Source of the DNA: Marinobacterium aestuarii | GTDB lineage: Bacteria; Pseudomonadota; Gammaproteobacteria; Pseudomonadales; Balneatricaceae | Direction of reading: 5' to 3' | Assembly: GCF_001651805.1 (NCBI RefSeq) | Contig: NZ_CP015839.1 | Span: 186,001-250,000, forward strand | DNA: 64,000 bases | In this document: positions 28,655 to 39,374 of the stretch, one piece after another | How positions within the stretch are numbered: position 1 is the stretch's first letter | Layout of the letters: each line of letters starts with the position of its first letter | The notes under the pieces: generated by a model | What the model saw: the letters and a program-made list of their open reading frames with translations, nothing else | What the model was told of the DNA's origin: nothing | The model's database searches: none | Made by a program: the position numbers and the translations under genes

Positions 28655-30109
28655 ATGGACTTCATGAATGCACAAGCACCCATAACGCCCGACATGCGCC
28701 TGCACCAGAGTGCATCCGTTAGCCTGGGCAGCAAGGCATCGGCACCCTACCGTACGGGCCTGACGTTCTGGATTCACTGGCTGGTGGCCACGGGGCTCAG
28801 CACTACGCTGCTCTGCACCCTTACCTGGCTCAAGACAGACACCATCGATTCGCATTATCGCGTGCTGGCCATTATTGCGACGCTGGCGTCTGTGCCGGTG
28901 TACACGCTGTTTCGCGTGTACCGCAAGAGTGACAAGGCGCTGTCTGGCCTGGTGCCGCTGGCGGCGGCCTGGTCCACCTTGCTGCTGAGTCTGGCCGCCG
29001 TGGCGCTGCTGACCAAAACCGGTGAAGATTACTCCCGTGAAGTACTGCTCAGCTGGGCCGGCATCGGCTTTTTGCTGCAGGCGGGCGCCTATATACCCTT
29101 GCACAGCATGGCGCGGCGCTATTTCCGCCAGCAGCGTGCAGAGCGCCGGGCGCTGATTATAGGCACCGGTGATCTGGCCCAGCGCCTGGCGGAAACCCTG
29201 GTGCGCCGGCGCCATGAACCGCTGATCGGGCTGGTGGCCCACAGCGATGAAAAGCCCGAATTTGAGGGCTTGTATCCGGTGATCGGCGAAGCGGCGCACC
29301 TGCGCGCACTGATTGCCGAGCATGATATACGTCGCCTTTACCTGGCCCTGCCGGCCAGCGATATGGAGCTGATCGAAAGCCTCTATGTCGATCTGCTCGA
29401 TGCCAATGTCGATGTCGTCTGGATTCCGGATCTGGCGAGCCTGGTGATGCTTAACCATCAGGTATCGGATGTGGGCGGCATGCCCGCCATCCATCTGAAC
29501 GAGAGCCCGCTTACCTCCTACCCCACCGCCGCCATTCTGAAAGCGGCGATGGATCGCAGCGCCGCCTTGCTGGGTATTCTGGCGCTGAGCCCGGTACTGG
29601 CCGGCGTTGCCCTTGCCGTGAAGCTCTCATCCCCAGGCCCCATCATCTTTCGCCAGCCGCGCCACGGCTGGAACGGCGAAGTGATTGAAGTGTGGAAATT
29701 CCGCTCCATGCGCGTGCATCAGGACAAGGTCGTAAAGCAGGCATGCAGGGAAGATCCGCGCATTACCTCGGTCGGCGCCTTTATCCGCCGCACATCCCTG
29801 GATGAGCTGCCCCAGCTGTTTAACGTGCTGCAGGGCAGCATGTCCCTGGTAGGCCCGCGCCCCCATGCCGTCGCCCACAACGATTACTACACCGGCAAGA
29901 TCGATGCCTATATGGCGCGTCACCGCATCAAGCCCGGCATCACCGGCCTTGCCCAGATCAGCGGCGCCCGCGGCGAAACCGAAACCCTGGACAAGATGGA
30001 AAAGCGCGTCGAGCTGGATCTGGCCTATATCAACAACTGGTCGCTGTGGCTGGATATCAAGATTCTGATCAAGACGCCCTTTACGTTGCTGGGGAAAGAG
30101 ATTTATTGA
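28655..30109 (+). CDS. undecaprenyl-phosphate glycosyl phosphotransferase (WcaJ/VpsL-like)
   Basis: Initiating enzyme that moves a sugar-1-phosphate from a UDP-sugar onto undecaprenyl phosphate. The 484-residue protein has four N-terminal helices (~35-150), a nucleotide-binding-like middle domain ([15 protein letters not shown]), a further membrane segment near 300 ([18 protein letters not shown]) and the bacterial transferase core ([48 protein letters not shown]). This is the long PHPT type that usually uses UDP-glucose. A start at 28664 is possible. First gene after the ops element. Confidence 0.93.
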   Translation: MDFMNAQAPITPDMRLHQSASVSLGSKASAPYRTGLTFWIHWLVATGLSTTLLCTLTWLKTDTIDSHYRVLAIIATLASVPVYTLFRVYRKSDKALSGLVPLAAAWSTLLLSLAAVALLTKTGEDYSREVLLSWAGIGFLLQAGAYIPLHSMARRYFRQQRAERRALIIGTGDLAQRLAETLVRRRHEPLIGLVAHSDEKPEFEGLYPVIGEAAHLRALIAEHDIRRLYLALPASDMELIESLYVDLLDANVDVVWIPDLASLVMLNHQVSDVGGMPAIHLNESPLTSYPTAAILKAAMDRSAALLGILALSPVLAGVALAVKLSSPGPIIFRQPRHGWNGEVIEVWKFRSMRVHQDKVVKQACREDPRITSVGAFIRRTSLDELPQLFNVLQGSMSLVGPRPHAVAHNDYYTGKIDAYMARHRIKPGITGLAQISGARGETETLDKMEKRVELDLAYINNWSLWLDIKILIKTPFTLLGKEIY

Positions 30110-30129
30110 GTCTTTGCACTCCGGTCGTG

Positions 30130-30245
30130 AGTGGTGTGATTGGTAATTGGTAATTGGTTCGCTCGAAGCGCCCATGCCGACTGCTCTTACGAATGACTAT
30201 TTACGAATGACCAATTACGACCCGTAAGCCGTAAGCCGTGAGCTC
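30130..30245. repeat. heptamer module with core 1 reversed
   Basis: ATTGGTA units, the reverse complement of core 1 (CGCTCGAAGCGCCCATGCCG to CTGCTCTTAC, about 30160-30190), then CGAATGA units and GCCGTAA units. Confidence 0.85.
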
Positions 30246-30329
30246 TAAGTAGCCCGGAGGGCTACGCATGGGGCCGTAAACAAACACATTTTTACTTTTC
30301 ACCCTGAAATAATCTCGAAGGGAAGCAAA

Positions 30330-31451
30330 TTGAAAACTCTTTGCATTTTTGGCACCCGTCCTGAAGCCATAAAAATGGCGCCTCTGACTCTGGCCCTTGC
30401 GGCTGATGAGCGTTTTGATGCCAAGGTCTGCGTTACCGGCCAGCACCGTGAAATGCTCGATCAGGTACTGGATCTGTTTGCCATCAAACCGGACTTCGAC
30501 CTGAACATCATGAAGCCGGGTCAGGATCTTACCGATGTCACCACCGCCATCCTGCAGGGCCTGAAGCAAGTATTCAGCGAGTTCAAGCCCGATATGGTGC
30601 TCGTGCATGGCGATACAGCCACCACTTTTGCGGCGAGCCTGGCGGCCTATTATCAGCAGATCCCGGTCGCGCATGTGGAAGCAGGATTACGCACTGGCAA
30701 TATGTATTCACCCTGGCCGGAAGAGGGCAATCGCAGGCTGACAGGTGCGCTTGCCAATCTGCACTTTGCGCCCACCGAAACCTCGCAGTCTAATCTGCTG
30801 GCTGAGGGCGTTGATTCGAACAGCATTATTGTTACCGGCAACACGGTGATTGATGCCTTGCTGGATGTGGTTGAACGCTTGGATAAAGATGTCGCTCTGC
30901 GCGAGCAAGCGGCTGCACCCAGCGCCTTTCTGGATGCTGAGCGCAAGTTGATTCTGGTAACTGGGCACCGCCGCGAAAGCTTTGGCGGGGGCTTCGAGCG
31001 TATTTGCCAGGCGCTCAGGGATGTAGCTACGCAGCACCCGGATGTGGGTATTGTTTACCCTGTACACCTCAACCCCAATGTACGCGAGCCGGTCAATCGT
31101 CTGTTAAGCGATATCGGCAATGTGCATCTGATCGAGCCGCTGGATTACCTGCCCTTCGTCTACCTGATGAGCCGTTCCCACATTATCCTGACAGACTCCG
31201 GCGGTATCCAGGAAGAGGCGCCATCACTGGGCAAGCCGGTACTGGTAATGCGTGATACCACCGAAAGGCCGGAAGCCGTGTCCGCAGGCACGGTAAAACT
31301 GGTGGGTACCGATAACGCCAATATAGTGCGCGAGCTGAATCTGCTGCTCAACGATGAGAATGCCTATAGTGCCATGAGCTTTGCCCATAACCCCTATGGG
31401 GATGGCAAAGCCTGCCAGCGCATCATCGAAGCGCTATTGGCGAATATTTAA
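30330..31451 (+). CDS. wecB: UDP-N-acetylglucosamine 2-epimerase (non-hydrolysing)
   Basis: Converts UDP-GlcNAc to UDP-ManNAc. The 373-residue protein has the family signatures [38 protein letters not shown] and [27 protein letters not shown]. It begins with TTG at 30330 after AAGGGAAG, the only start that keeps the N-terminal [11 protein letters not shown] strand. With wecC it supplies UDP-ManNAcA for the polymer. Confidence 0.96.
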   Translation: MKTLCIFGTRPEAIKMAPLTLALAADERFDAKVCVTGQHREMLDQVLDLFAIKPDFDLNIMKPGQDLTDVTTAILQGLKQVFSEFKPDMVLVHGDTATTFAASLAAYYQQIPVAHVEAGLRTGNMYSPWPEEGNRRLTGALANLHFAPTETSQSNLLAEGVDSNSIIVTGNTVIDALLDVVERLDKDVALREQAAAPSAFLDAERKLILVTGHRRESFGGGFERICQALRDVATQHPDVGIVYPVHLNPNVREPVNRLLSDIGNVHLIEPLDYLPFVYLMSRSHIILTDSGGIQEEAPSLGKPVLVMRDTTERPEAVSAGTVKLVGTDNANIVRELNLLLNDENAYSAMSFAHNPYGDGKACQRIIEALLANI

Positions 31452-31471
31452 TCTACTGCAAGCTTCCTGGG

Positions 31472-31508
31472 CCGCTTCTCGCAGGAGCGGCGCCGCGCCG
31501 CGAATTGC
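31472..31508. repeat. REP-like palindrome between wecB and wecC
   Basis: CTTCTCGCAGGAGCGGCGCC followed by GCGCCGCGA can fold strongly through GCGGCGC/GCGCCGC and resembles the GTAGGAGC-type REPs at 20.37 and 22.33 kb. Confidence 0.6.
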
Positions 31509-31544
31509 GCAATTAACAATCTCCGCGAACATTAAGAGTTTTCC

Positions 31545-32828
31545 ATGCCTTTCGATACTATCTCCGTTATTGGCCTTGGCTATATTGGCCTGCCTACCGC
31601 CGCTGTTTTCGCCTCCCGCAAGAAAAAAGTTATCGGCGTCGACGTTAACCAGCATGCCGTTGATACCATTAATCGCGGCGAAATCCATATCGTTGAGCCG
31701 GATCTGGATATGGTGGTGCATGCTGCCGTTGTCGAAGGTTATCTGCGCGCCACCCTGGTTCCAGAACCTGCGGATGCCTTTCTGGTGGCGGTTCCGACAC
31801 CCTTTCTTTCCAATGAAGAGCAGGGTGATCATCAGCCCGACCTGCGCTATATAGAGTCTGCCAGCAAGGCCATTGCCCCGGTACTGAAAAAGGGCGACCT
31901 GGTGATTCTGGAGTCCACGTCGCCGGTGGGGGCCACCGAACAGATGGCCGCCTGGCTGAGCGAGGCACGGCCAGACCTTAGTTTCCCGCAAACCCATGGT
32001 GAAGACTCTGATATCCGTGTTGCTCATTGCCCAGAACGCGTACTGCCAGGCCATGTACTGCGTGAACTGGTGCAGAACGACCGTATTATCGGTGGCATGA
32101 CCGCCAAGTGCTCCGCCGCCGCCGTAAGCCTGTACAAGCTGTTTGTGGAAGGTGACTGCGTAGTCACCAATGCCCGCACCGCAGAAATGGCCAAGCTGAC
32201 TGAAAACAGCTTCAGGGATGTGAATATCGCCTTTGCCAACGAGCTGTCGATGATCTGCGACAAGCTGGATATCAACGTGTGGGAACTGATTCGCTTGGCC
32301 AATCGCCATCCGCGCGTCAATATCCTTCAGCCAGGCCCTGGCGTGGGCGGGCACTGCATCGCCGTGGACCCCTGGTTTATCGTTAGCCAGGCACCGGAAC
32401 AGGCCAGGCTTATTCGTACTGCTCGTGAAGTGAATGACAGCAAGCCTGAATGGGTGATCAACAAGGTCAAGCTGGCGGTAGCCGACTTCCTGCAAGCCAA
32501 CCCGGAAAAAACAGCCAGAGATGTGACCATCGCTTGCCTGGGGCTGGCATTCAAGGCGGATATTGATGATTTGCGTGAAAGCCCGGCATTGGCCATTACC
32601 CAGCAGATTACAGCAACGCATCCTGGCCCGGTGCTGGCGGTTGAGCCGAATATCGAGCAACTTCCGAAAAAACTGGAAGGGACTGTTCAGTTGAGTGATT
32701 TGGATAATGGCTTGGCAGAAGCAGATGTATTGGTGTTACTGGTAGACCACCGGGAGTTCAAAGAGGTGCAGAGTAGAGCCTCTTGTAGCCTGCACGTGAT
32801 AGATACCCGTGGTGCCTGGTCCAATTAA
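31545..32828 (+). CDS. wecC: UDP-N-acetyl-D-mannosamine dehydrogenase
   Basis: NAD-dependent double oxidation of UDP-ManNAc to UDP-ManNAcA. The 427-residue protein has the N-terminal Rossmann motif GLGYIGLPTA, the central KLTENSFRDVNIAFANEL with the catalytic lysine region, and the active-site cysteine in GVGGHCIAVDP, then the C-terminal GLAFKADIDDLRESPA motif. Start at ATG 31545 with TAAGAG upstream. It follows wecB directly, and a WecG/TagA-type transferase occurs downstream at 48.3 kb. Confidence 0.96.
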   Translation: MPFDTISVIGLGYIGLPTAAVFASRKKKVIGVDVNQHAVDTINRGEIHIVEPDLDMVVHAAVVEGYLRATLVPEPADAFLVAVPTPFLSNEEQGDHQPDLRYIESASKAIAPVLKKGDLVILESTSPVGATEQMAAWLSEARPDLSFPQTHGEDSDIRVAHCPERVLPGHVLRELVQNDRIIGGMTAKCSAAAVSLYKLFVEGDCVVTNARTAEMAKLTENSFRDVNIAFANELSMICDKLDINVWELIRLANRHPRVNILQPGPGVGGHCIAVDPWFIVSQAPEQARLIRTAREVNDSKPEWVINKVKLAVADFLQANPEKTARDVTIACLGLAFKADIDDLRESPALAITQQITATHPGPVLAVEPNIEQLPKKLEGTVQLSDLDNGLAEADVLVLLVDHREFKEVQSRASCSLHVIDTRGAWSN

Positions 32829-32894
32829 TTGAGGCAACATGTTTTCAGGTCTGGCTACTACGAAGAGTGATTCAATGTACGACGTTCTTACATA

Positions 32895-34424
32895 ATGCGT
32901 AATAAAAAAATACTTCAAAACACGTTGGCTCTTTATGCCCGCCAAGTACTTATAGTTCTAATCAACCTCTATGCACTGCGCGTAGTATTGAATGCACTTG
33001 GCATTGAAGATTATGGCATATACAGCGTAGTAGCAGGTTTCGTTACCTTATTGACCTTTCTACCGGGCTCAATGGCCTCGGCAACGCAACGCTTTTTTTC
33101 ATTTGCTATGGGGCAGGAAAATACAGAGAAGCTCAAGCAAACTTTTTACATGAACTGGCTACTGTATGCCGCTATTTCACTAGTGGCCTTTCTTGTTCTT
33201 CAAAGCATAGGTCTGTGGTTTATCACTGAACACCTGAGCATTCCAAGTGAGCGGTCGGCCGCTGTAGTCAACTTATATCATCTTGTTGTATTCAGCTTCG
33301 TCGCTTCGGTTTTTTCATCGCCGTTTATTGCTATTTTGATTGCTCATGAAGACATGCATATCTATGCATTGATATCGGTTATCGAAGCAATCATGAAACT
33401 CACCGCTGCCGTGTTGCTGGTCTACGTAGAGGGGGACGCACTTGAACTGTATGGTAGATTCCTACTAATCACGGGGATAGTCACGACTGCTGCCTATATC
33501 ACCATCTGCCTGAGGAAGTACGCAGAGTGCCAGTTCACAAAGGTCTACTGGAACAAGTCTTTGCTAAAAGAAATTATCGGGTTCACTAGCTGGACATTAT
33601 TTGGTCAGTTAAGTACCGTGTTCAGAAACCAGGCTATAACCGTTCTTGTCAACCAAACGTTCAATCCTGCAACAGTTGCCGCAAGGGCTATTGCAATAAC
33701 CGTTGCGAACCAGGCGCTGGTCTTCTCTCAGCATTTAAATACAGGACTGTATCCGCCCATCATCAAGTCCTATGCAGCGAACCAGAAGGAAGATATGTTT
33801 AATCTCATTCTGAATGGTTCAAAGCTGACATTCTTTCTGATGTGGGTTTTTGCTTTGCCTATGCTTATAGAGATGGAAACCATCCTGACGCTCTGGCTGA
33901 AAACACCACCACCAGAGGCGGTACTCTTCACTCAATTAGCACTGGTAGAATCCTTGATCCTGTCATTTAGCTTGCCGTTGGCCACTGCGGCAAGAGCACC
34001 GGGTAAGATGATGCTATACGAGCTAACGCTTGGCAGCATCCAATTGGCGATTTTTTTTACATCTTGGTTTGTTCTGCAGGACGGTTATCCTGCATCTTCT
34101 GTTTTTATCGTAGCGATAATTGCCAATCTATTGATGTTTAAAGTTAGGCTTTTGATCGTGAAAAAGCTTGTCGATCTGCGATTAACACCTTACTACATGA
34201 AAGTATTGATCCCAATCAGTTTGGTCACCTTTTTCTCGGCGATACCGGCGCTTGCTCTAAAAAACTGGCTGGATAAGGGGCTTGTCGCTTCTGCGTTAGT
34301 GGTACTGGTGAGCGTGGCAGCTGCAACACTGTGCATGTATTACCTTGGGCTGGATAAATTATGGCGTAGTAAAACAAAAGAGATGGTAATGCGTCGCGTA
34401 TTCAAAGTTGGGACTAATGCATGA
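32895..34424 (+). CDS. oligosaccharide flippase (Wzx-like)
   Basis: Polytopic MATE/MVF-type membrane protein of 509 residues with about 12-14 helices, expected to flip the lipid-linked repeat unit across the inner membrane. The N-terminus RNKKILQNTLALYARQVL and segments VLNALGIEDYGIYSVVAGFV and MASATQRFFSFAMGQ fit the polysaccharide flippase family. It marks the start of DNA with lower GC content. Its last bases overlap the next gene (ATGA). Confidence 0.88.
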   Translation: MRNKKILQNTLALYARQVLIVLINLYALRVVLNALGIEDYGIYSVVAGFVTLLTFLPGSMASATQRFFSFAMGQENTEKLKQTFYMNWLLYAAISLVAFLVLQSIGLWFITEHLSIPSERSAAVVNLYHLVVFSFVASVFSSPFIAILIAHEDMHIYALISVIEAIMKLTAAVLLVYVEGDALELYGRFLLITGIVTTAAYITICLRKYAECQFTKVYWNKSLLKEIIGFTSWTLFGQLSTVFRNQAITVLVNQTFNPATVAARAIAITVANQALVFSQHLNTGLYPPIIKSYAANQKEDMFNLILNGSKLTFFLMWVFALPMLIEMETILTLWLKTPPPEAVLFTQLALVESLILSFSLPLATAARAPGKMMLYELTLGSIQLAIFFTSWFVLQDGYPASSVFIVAIIANLLMFKVRLLIVKKLVDLRLTPYYMKVLIPISLVTFFSAIPALALKNWLDKGLVASALVVLVSVAAATLCMYYLGLDKLWRSKTKEMVMRRVFKVGTNA

Positions 34425-35488
34425 AAATATTGGTGATGGGTGGCACAGGAGCCATGGGTTTTCACCTTGTCAGTTTTCTGGCTAAGCAGGGAAATCAAGT
34501 CGTGGTTACATCGCGCACGCGGTCCGGGCGTGATGGTAATGTTGAATACGTGACCGGCAACGCGAGAGATGAGCGTTTTATTACAGGCCTGTTGAATCAA
34601 CATTGGGATGCAATTGTAGACTTCATGGTTTATTCAACGCAGTCATTTCAGCATCGTTACAGGCAATTGCTGAATGCAACAGGTCACTACATTTACCTGA
34701 GTTCATCTCGGGTTTATGCCAACTCAGAGCAGCCAATCACAGAAAATTCCCCGCGCCTGCTGGATGTTATAAAAGATCAAGCATATATCGAAACCGATGA
34801 GTACGCTTTATCAAAAGCCAGGCAAGAAAATATACTCTTCGAGTCAGCGCATAAAAACTGGTCAATTGTTCGCCCCTACATCACTTACAGTGATGAGCGT
34901 CTGCAACTAGGGGTACTGGAGAAAGAAGACTGGCTTTACCGTGCGCTTCGTGGAAAAACCATCGCTGCATGCCGTGATATTCAGTCGAAAAAAACAACGC
35001 TGACGTTTGGGGAGGATGTTGCTAAAGGAATGGCGGCCATTCTAGGACAACCAAGTGCACTGGGTGAAGCCTTTCACATCACCTCGGACACTTCTATTAG
35101 CTGGAGTGAAGTGTTGGATACATATATGACCGTGCTAGAGGCATACTTGCAGCACAGGCCTACAGTAACCCTGCAGGATCTGGACAGCTTCATGCAATGG
35201 CGCTCCGGTAAATACCAGATAATTTACGATCGTCTTTACAATCGCCAATTTGATAACGCTAAAATAGACCGGTACATCGATAGATCTTCATTCCTAGATC
35301 CGCGAGTTGGTTTGGCTCAATGCCTTGAGAGTTTTATTACCTCTAAAAATCCTCAATTTAAAGTACTGAACTGGCGTGAAGAAGGGATAAAAGACCGGAT
35401 GTTCGGTGAGCGAATGCCTATTACTGCTATACCAGGCCTCAAGCAGAAAGCGAAATACTGCATTTCAAGATTCTCGCCCTTTGCATAA
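34421..35488 (+). CDS. NAD-dependent epimerase/dehydratase (extended SDR)
   Basis: Nucleotide-sugar-modifying enzyme of the extended SDR superfamily, 355 residues. It has the N-terminal GGTGAMG cofactor motif, YLSSSRVYA and a DEYALSKAR segment equivalent to the catalytic Tyr-x-x-x-Lys. Substrate unknown; it could be an epimerase, dehydratase or reductase. Overlapping the flippase gene by four bases, it is translationally coupled. Confidence 0.82.
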   Translation: MKILVMGGTGAMGFHLVSFLAKQGNQVVVTSRTRSGRDGNVEYVTGNARDERFITGLLNQHWDAIVDFMVYSTQSFQHRYRQLLNATGHYIYLSSSRVYANSEQPITENSPRLLDVIKDQAYIETDEYALSKARQENILFESAHKNWSIVRPYITYSDERLQLGVLEKEDWLYRALRGKTIAACRDIQSKKTTLTFGEDVAKGMAAILGQPSALGEAFHITSDTSISWSEVLDTYMTVLEAYLQHRPTVTLQDLDSFMQWRSGKYQIIYDRLYNRQFDNAKIDRYIDRSSFLDPRVGLAQCLESFITSKNPQFKVLNWREEGIKDRMFGERMPITAIPGLKQKAKYCISRFSPFA

Positions 35489-35508
35489 AAAATTCAGTGG
35501 ATGATAGA

Positions 35509-37245
35509 ATGGCATTCTTATATACAAATGAAAAAAACGCACAGGTTATCCTGTGTCTTTTGAAAGCACATAACATAAAACATGTGATCGCTTCACCTGG
35601 TACTACCAACACTGCGCTGGTTGCCAGCATGCAACAAGATCCTTTCTTCATCATGTATTCATCAGTGGACGAACGTTCAGCGGCTTACATGGCCTGCGGT
35701 TTGGCCGCTGAACTGGGTGAGCCGGTTGTAATTAGCTGTACCGGCGCAACAGCATCACGCAACTATCTGCCGGGGCTGACCGAAGCGTTCTACAGAAAAT
35801 TACCGGTACTGGCAATAACTTCTATGCAGTCCTTTACAAAGGTTGGGCACCACGTAGCTCAAGTGATTGACCGCAGTTCAGTACCCAAGGATGCTGTAAA
35901 ATTGAGTGTATCATTACCTATTGTCAAGGATGATGACGACCTTTGGGATTGTGAAATAAAAGTAAACAAGGCCATATTGGAACTGAAACATGCAGGTGGA
36001 GGGCCGGTACACATCAATCTACCCACTACCTATACAAAACCCTACGGAACAAAAGAGTTACCGGCCTACCGGGTTATTAATAGAGTTACCGTGCATGACA
36101 GTTTTCCGATTCTGGAAGGTAAGATAGCCGTATTTGTTGGCTCACACAAGCAATGGTCCGATACTGAAATAAAATCACTAGAAAATTTTTGCTTACAGAA
36201 CAATGCGGTCGTTTTTTGTGACCATACCAGTGGATATTATGGTAAGCACCGTTTGCTTTATTCCCTAGCTGCAGCACAAAGCATGCTTGATAAAACTGAC
36301 TATCGCCCCGATATATTAATTCATATTGGCGAAATTTCTGGTGATTATGCAACTCTTAATATGGCTGGGAAGCAGGTCTGGCGAGTCAGTGAGGACGGTG
36401 AAATACGAGATACATTTCATCGTCTACGCTATGTGTTCGAAATGCCTGAAAAATATTTTTTCGAACATTACGCTACCGGCAACCTTGAAGAGGATGGTTA
36501 TTACCAGCGTTGTCATCAGCACTTGGACTCCATTCGTGCCAAAATTCCGGAATTACCGTTCTCTAATGTCTGGCTTGCTTCCAAGTTAGCTCCTCATATT
36601 CCACCAGAGTCTACAATCCACTTTGGTATTCTTAATAGTCTCAGGTCGTGGAACTTTTTTGAACTTCCAGCTACGGTTACAGCGGCTTCCAATGTAGGCG
36701 GTTTCGGTATTGATGGTGGGCTTTCGTCTTTAGTGGGAGCCTCACTGGCAAATAGCGAAAAACTCTATTTTGCAGTTATTGGTGACCTTGCATTCTTCTA
36801 TGATATTAATGTGTTGGGCAACCGGCATACCGGGAAAAACCTGAGAATACTACTGGTCAACAATGGTAAAGGAACAGAATTTCGGCAGTATAATCATCAT
36901 GCTGCCTATTTTGGTGAGCAGGCTGATGAATATATTGCAGCAGCAGGACATTTCGGAAATCAGTCACCGACCTTGGTCAAGAATTTGGCCACTGACCTTG
37001 GTTATGAATATATGACAGCTTCGTCGAAGACGGAGTTTGAGAATTGCTATGAAGGATTCGTGACATCAGAAATACTGGATAGGCCGATCGTATTTGAAGT
37101 ATTCACCGATAGTACACTCGAGAGTGAAGCGATCGAAAGAATTCAAACCCTCGTCTCGAGTCCTAAAGGCAAGACTAAAGAGCGGGTCAAGAAAATTCTT
37201 GGACCAAAGGGTATTAGCACTTTAAAAAAATTAGTCAAACGGTAA
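35509..37245 (+). CDS. thiamine pyrophosphate-dependent enzyme (MenD-like)
   Basis: TPP enzyme of about 578 residues in the acetolactate synthase/MenD superfamily. The N-terminal domain has ASPGTTNTALV and the catalytic glutamate in SVDERSAAYMACGLA; the C-terminal domain has the metal/TPP motif GDLAFFYDINVLGNR...LVNNGKG. It is unlikely to be menaquinone MenD because of its place between sugar genes; a C2/C3 transfer onto a sugar, or decarboxylation of a keto acid, is possible. ATG 35509 is chosen over GTG 35497. Confidence 0.8.
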   Translation: MAFLYTNEKNAQVILCLLKAHNIKHVIASPGTTNTALVASMQQDPFFIMYSSVDERSAAYMACGLAAELGEPVVISCTGATASRNYLPGLTEAFYRKLPVLAITSMQSFTKVGHHVAQVIDRSSVPKDAVKLSVSLPIVKDDDDLWDCEIKVNKAILELKHAGGGPVHINLPTTYTKPYGTKELPAYRVINRVTVHDSFPILEGKIAVFVGSHKQWSDTEIKSLENFCLQNNAVVFCDHTSGYYGKHRLLYSLAAAQSMLDKTDYRPDILIHIGEISGDYATLNMAGKQVWRVSEDGEIRDTFHRLRYVFEMPEKYFFEHYATGNLEEDGYYQRCHQHLDSIRAKIPELPFSNVWLASKLAPHIPPESTIHFGILNSLRSWNFFELPATVTAASNVGGFGIDGGLSSLVGASLANSEKLYFAVIGDLAFFYDINVLGNRHTGKNLRILLVNNGKGTEFRQYNHHAAYFGEQADEYIAAAGHFGNQSPTLVKNLATDLGYEYMTASSKTEFENCYEGFVTSEILDRPIVFEVFTDSTLESEAIERIQTLVSSPKGKTKERVKKILGPKGISTLKKLVKR

Positions 37246-37252
37246 TGCTGAG

Positions 37253-38416
37253 ATGAAGATCGCGATCTTGACCCAGCCTCTGGGGAAAAACTACGGTGGA
37301 ATGATACAAGCATTTGCATTGCAAAAAGTGCTTAAAAAAATGGGTCACGAAGTGGTTACCATCGACAGACAGGCCGCCGATCGTGGCATGGTACATGACA
37401 GCCTGCGCTTGATGTATCGTGGTATGAAAAAAATAACAGGTAAGAGAAAAGCTCCAGTTAATATCGAACGATATTACCCGCTGATTTTTAAGAATTCACA
37501 TAGTTTTATTGATAATAATATTAATCTAACAGAGCGTATTTGTTCTACTCAAAATCTTAAAAAGCATTTTTTGAACAATTCATATGATGCAGTAGTGGTT
37601 GGCAGTGATCAGACTTGGCGTCCTAAGTACTCACCGGATATCTATAATTTCTACCTCGACTTTATGGATGGAGAGAATGTGAAGCGTGTCGCCTATGCGT
37701 CATCATTTGGCGTAGATAATTGGGAATACTCAGCGGAGGAAACAAGAAAGTGTGCTGAGCTTGCTCAGAAATTTAATGCAATATCCGTTCGCGAAACCTC
37801 AGGTATTGAATTATGTGATAGACATTTAGGGGTAAAAAGTGAGTGCGTATTAGATCCGACCTTACTGCTTGAGAAAGAGGATTATCTTGAACTTATCGGT
37901 GATAGATATAATAAGGAGGCTGGGGAGGGAGTGTTCACTTACTGGCTGGATGGGAGTGACGAAAAACGTGCCGTTAGCGAACAACTAGCTACTCATTTGA
38001 ATACGTATACCTACCAGTGCCAGGCAAAGCTAGGTTTGAGCAGCTCGGCTAGCAGTAAACTGGAAGATTATATGATGCCACCGGTAGAAGATTGGTTGGC
38101 GTCATTTGCTAATGCTGAATTTGTATTGACAGACTCTTTCCATGGAATGGTCTTTTCCATAATTTTTGGAAAGCCATTTTTTGTAATTATTAATAAAAAA
38201 AGAGGAGCGGCTCGATTCAATTCACTACTAGGAAGGTTGGGTCTTGATATGTGTTCGCTTGAAAGTACGAATGAGCTTTTTAAACTTGCAATATCAAAAG
38301 ATTTTGACTTTATAACAGCGATTGAAAAATTGGAATCACTGAAAGAATTTTCTAAGTTGTTTTTAATAGAGAGCTTGAATGAAAATAATATTGTTGGTAT
38401 TTCAGTTAATCAATGA
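37253..38416 (+). CDS. polysaccharide pyruvyl transferase family protein
   Basis: Predicted enzyme that adds pyruvate ketals from phosphoenolpyruvate to a sugar residue (CsaB/WcaK superfamily), 387 residues. It shows AILTQPLGKNYGGMIQAFALQ at the start, VVGSDQTWRP in the middle and the donor-site pattern LTDSFHGMVFSIIFGKPF near residue 295. The GC content is low, like the genes that follow. It starts seven bases after the TPP gene, so the same operon. Confidence 0.88.
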   Translation: MKIAILTQPLGKNYGGMIQAFALQKVLKKMGHEVVTIDRQAADRGMVHDSLRLMYRGMKKITGKRKAPVNIERYYPLIFKNSHSFIDNNINLTERICSTQNLKKHFLNNSYDAVVVGSDQTWRPKYSPDIYNFYLDFMDGENVKRVAYASSFGVDNWEYSAEETRKCAELAQKFNAISVRETSGIELCDRHLGVKSECVLDPTLLLEKEDYLELIGDRYNKEAGEGVFTYWLDGSDEKRAVSEQLATHLNTYTYQCQAKLGLSSSASSKLEDYMMPPVEDWLASFANAEFVLTDSFHGMVFSIIFGKPFFVIINKKRGAARFNSLLGRLGLDMCSLESTNELFKLAISKDFDFITAIEKLESLKEFSKLFLIESLNENNIVGISVNQ

Positions 38417-38432
38417 AGATTAAGGTTAAAAA

Positions 38433-39374
38433 ATGATTAGTGTCGTTGTTATAACTAGAAACGAAGCAGTAAATGTAAAAAGGACTCTTGAATCGTTAGT
38501 CGATTCACGAATTAGTGAAGTTATTGTGTCTGACTCCAACTCGACGGATAATACAGGTGAGGTTGTAAGGCTCTATGCTTTAAGTGATAAACGCGTATCT
38601 TTCTTTTCTTACGATAATTCACCGTTTACGGCGGCGCGCGGTCGTAATGAAGGTGTAGCTAGAATTAAAAATATGTCTAGCTATATTCTTTTTCTTGATG
38701 GTGATATGGAATTACTTCCTGGTTTTTTAAATAACGCAATATCGGAACTTGAAAATAATAAAGACATCGCGGCTGTGGCAGGGCAGATGCATAACTATTT
38801 TTATGATGATTCTGGATATTTAGCTAACAAAGAGTTAGACGTCTATGATTTGACGAAAAACATACCTGGTGGTGCTTTTCTTATTAGAAAGAATTTGTTC
38901 TTAAATGTTGGAGGATTTAACTCTGATTTAGTTGTAAATGAAGAGTCGGAACTTTTCTTTAGACTTTCAAGAAAAGGGTTTTTATTCAAAAGAATATTCA
39001 CGCCTATGATAAATCATCATACAGAAGTCCCTACTTCTGGAATGAGGTTGAAAGATCGGTTGAAAGATAGAAAAATCACCGCTCTTTCAAAGAATTTTAT
39101 TGTTTCCCTTAGCTCCCCAGCATATTTTTTTGAATTTTTAATGAAAAATCGTTATACTTTTTTATATTCTCTAGGGATTATTGTTTCAATGGTTTTTGTT
39201 AGTGCTGGAATTATGAATATTGGGGTTTATTTATTGTTTTTAATTTTTTTGTTTGTTTCTTTTATGGTTAAGAGCTTTAGAATTTCATTTAATTATCTGG
39301 TATACGGCTTCGGTTTTTTGTTAGGGCTTGTGTTTGATGTTATTGATAGGACAAAGCGGGTAATTCTTAAATGA
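38433..39374 (+). CDS. family 2 glycosyltransferase with C-terminal helices
   Basis: GT-A type transferase of 313 residues. Residues 1-220 hold the GT2 fold: VVVITRNEAVNVKRTLESL, the nucleotide-binding VSDSNSTDN and the metal motif FLDGDMEL. About residues 240-300 form two or three hydrophobic segments that anchor it in the membrane. Donor and acceptor unknown. Strongly AT-rich. Confidence 0.88.
   Translation: MISVVVITRNEAVNVKRTLESLVDSRISEVIVSDSNSTDNTGEVVRLYALSDKRVSFFSYDNSPFTAARGRNEGVARIKNMSSYILFLDGDMELLPGFLNNAISELENNKDIAAVAGQMHNYFYDDSGYLANKELDVYDLTKNIPGGAFLIRKNLFLNVGGFNSDLVVNEESELFFRLSRKGFLFKRIFTPMINHHTEVPTSGMRLKDRLKDRKITALSKNFIVSLSSPAYFFEFLMKNRYTFLYSLGIIVSMVFVSAGIMNIGVYLLFLIFLFVSFMVKSFRISFNYLVYGFGFLLGLVFDVIDRTKRVILK

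Noticed and set aside
35509..37245. Naming the TPP enzyme menD
   Set aside because: Only superfamily motifs are visible and the context is sugar synthesis, not menaquinone.
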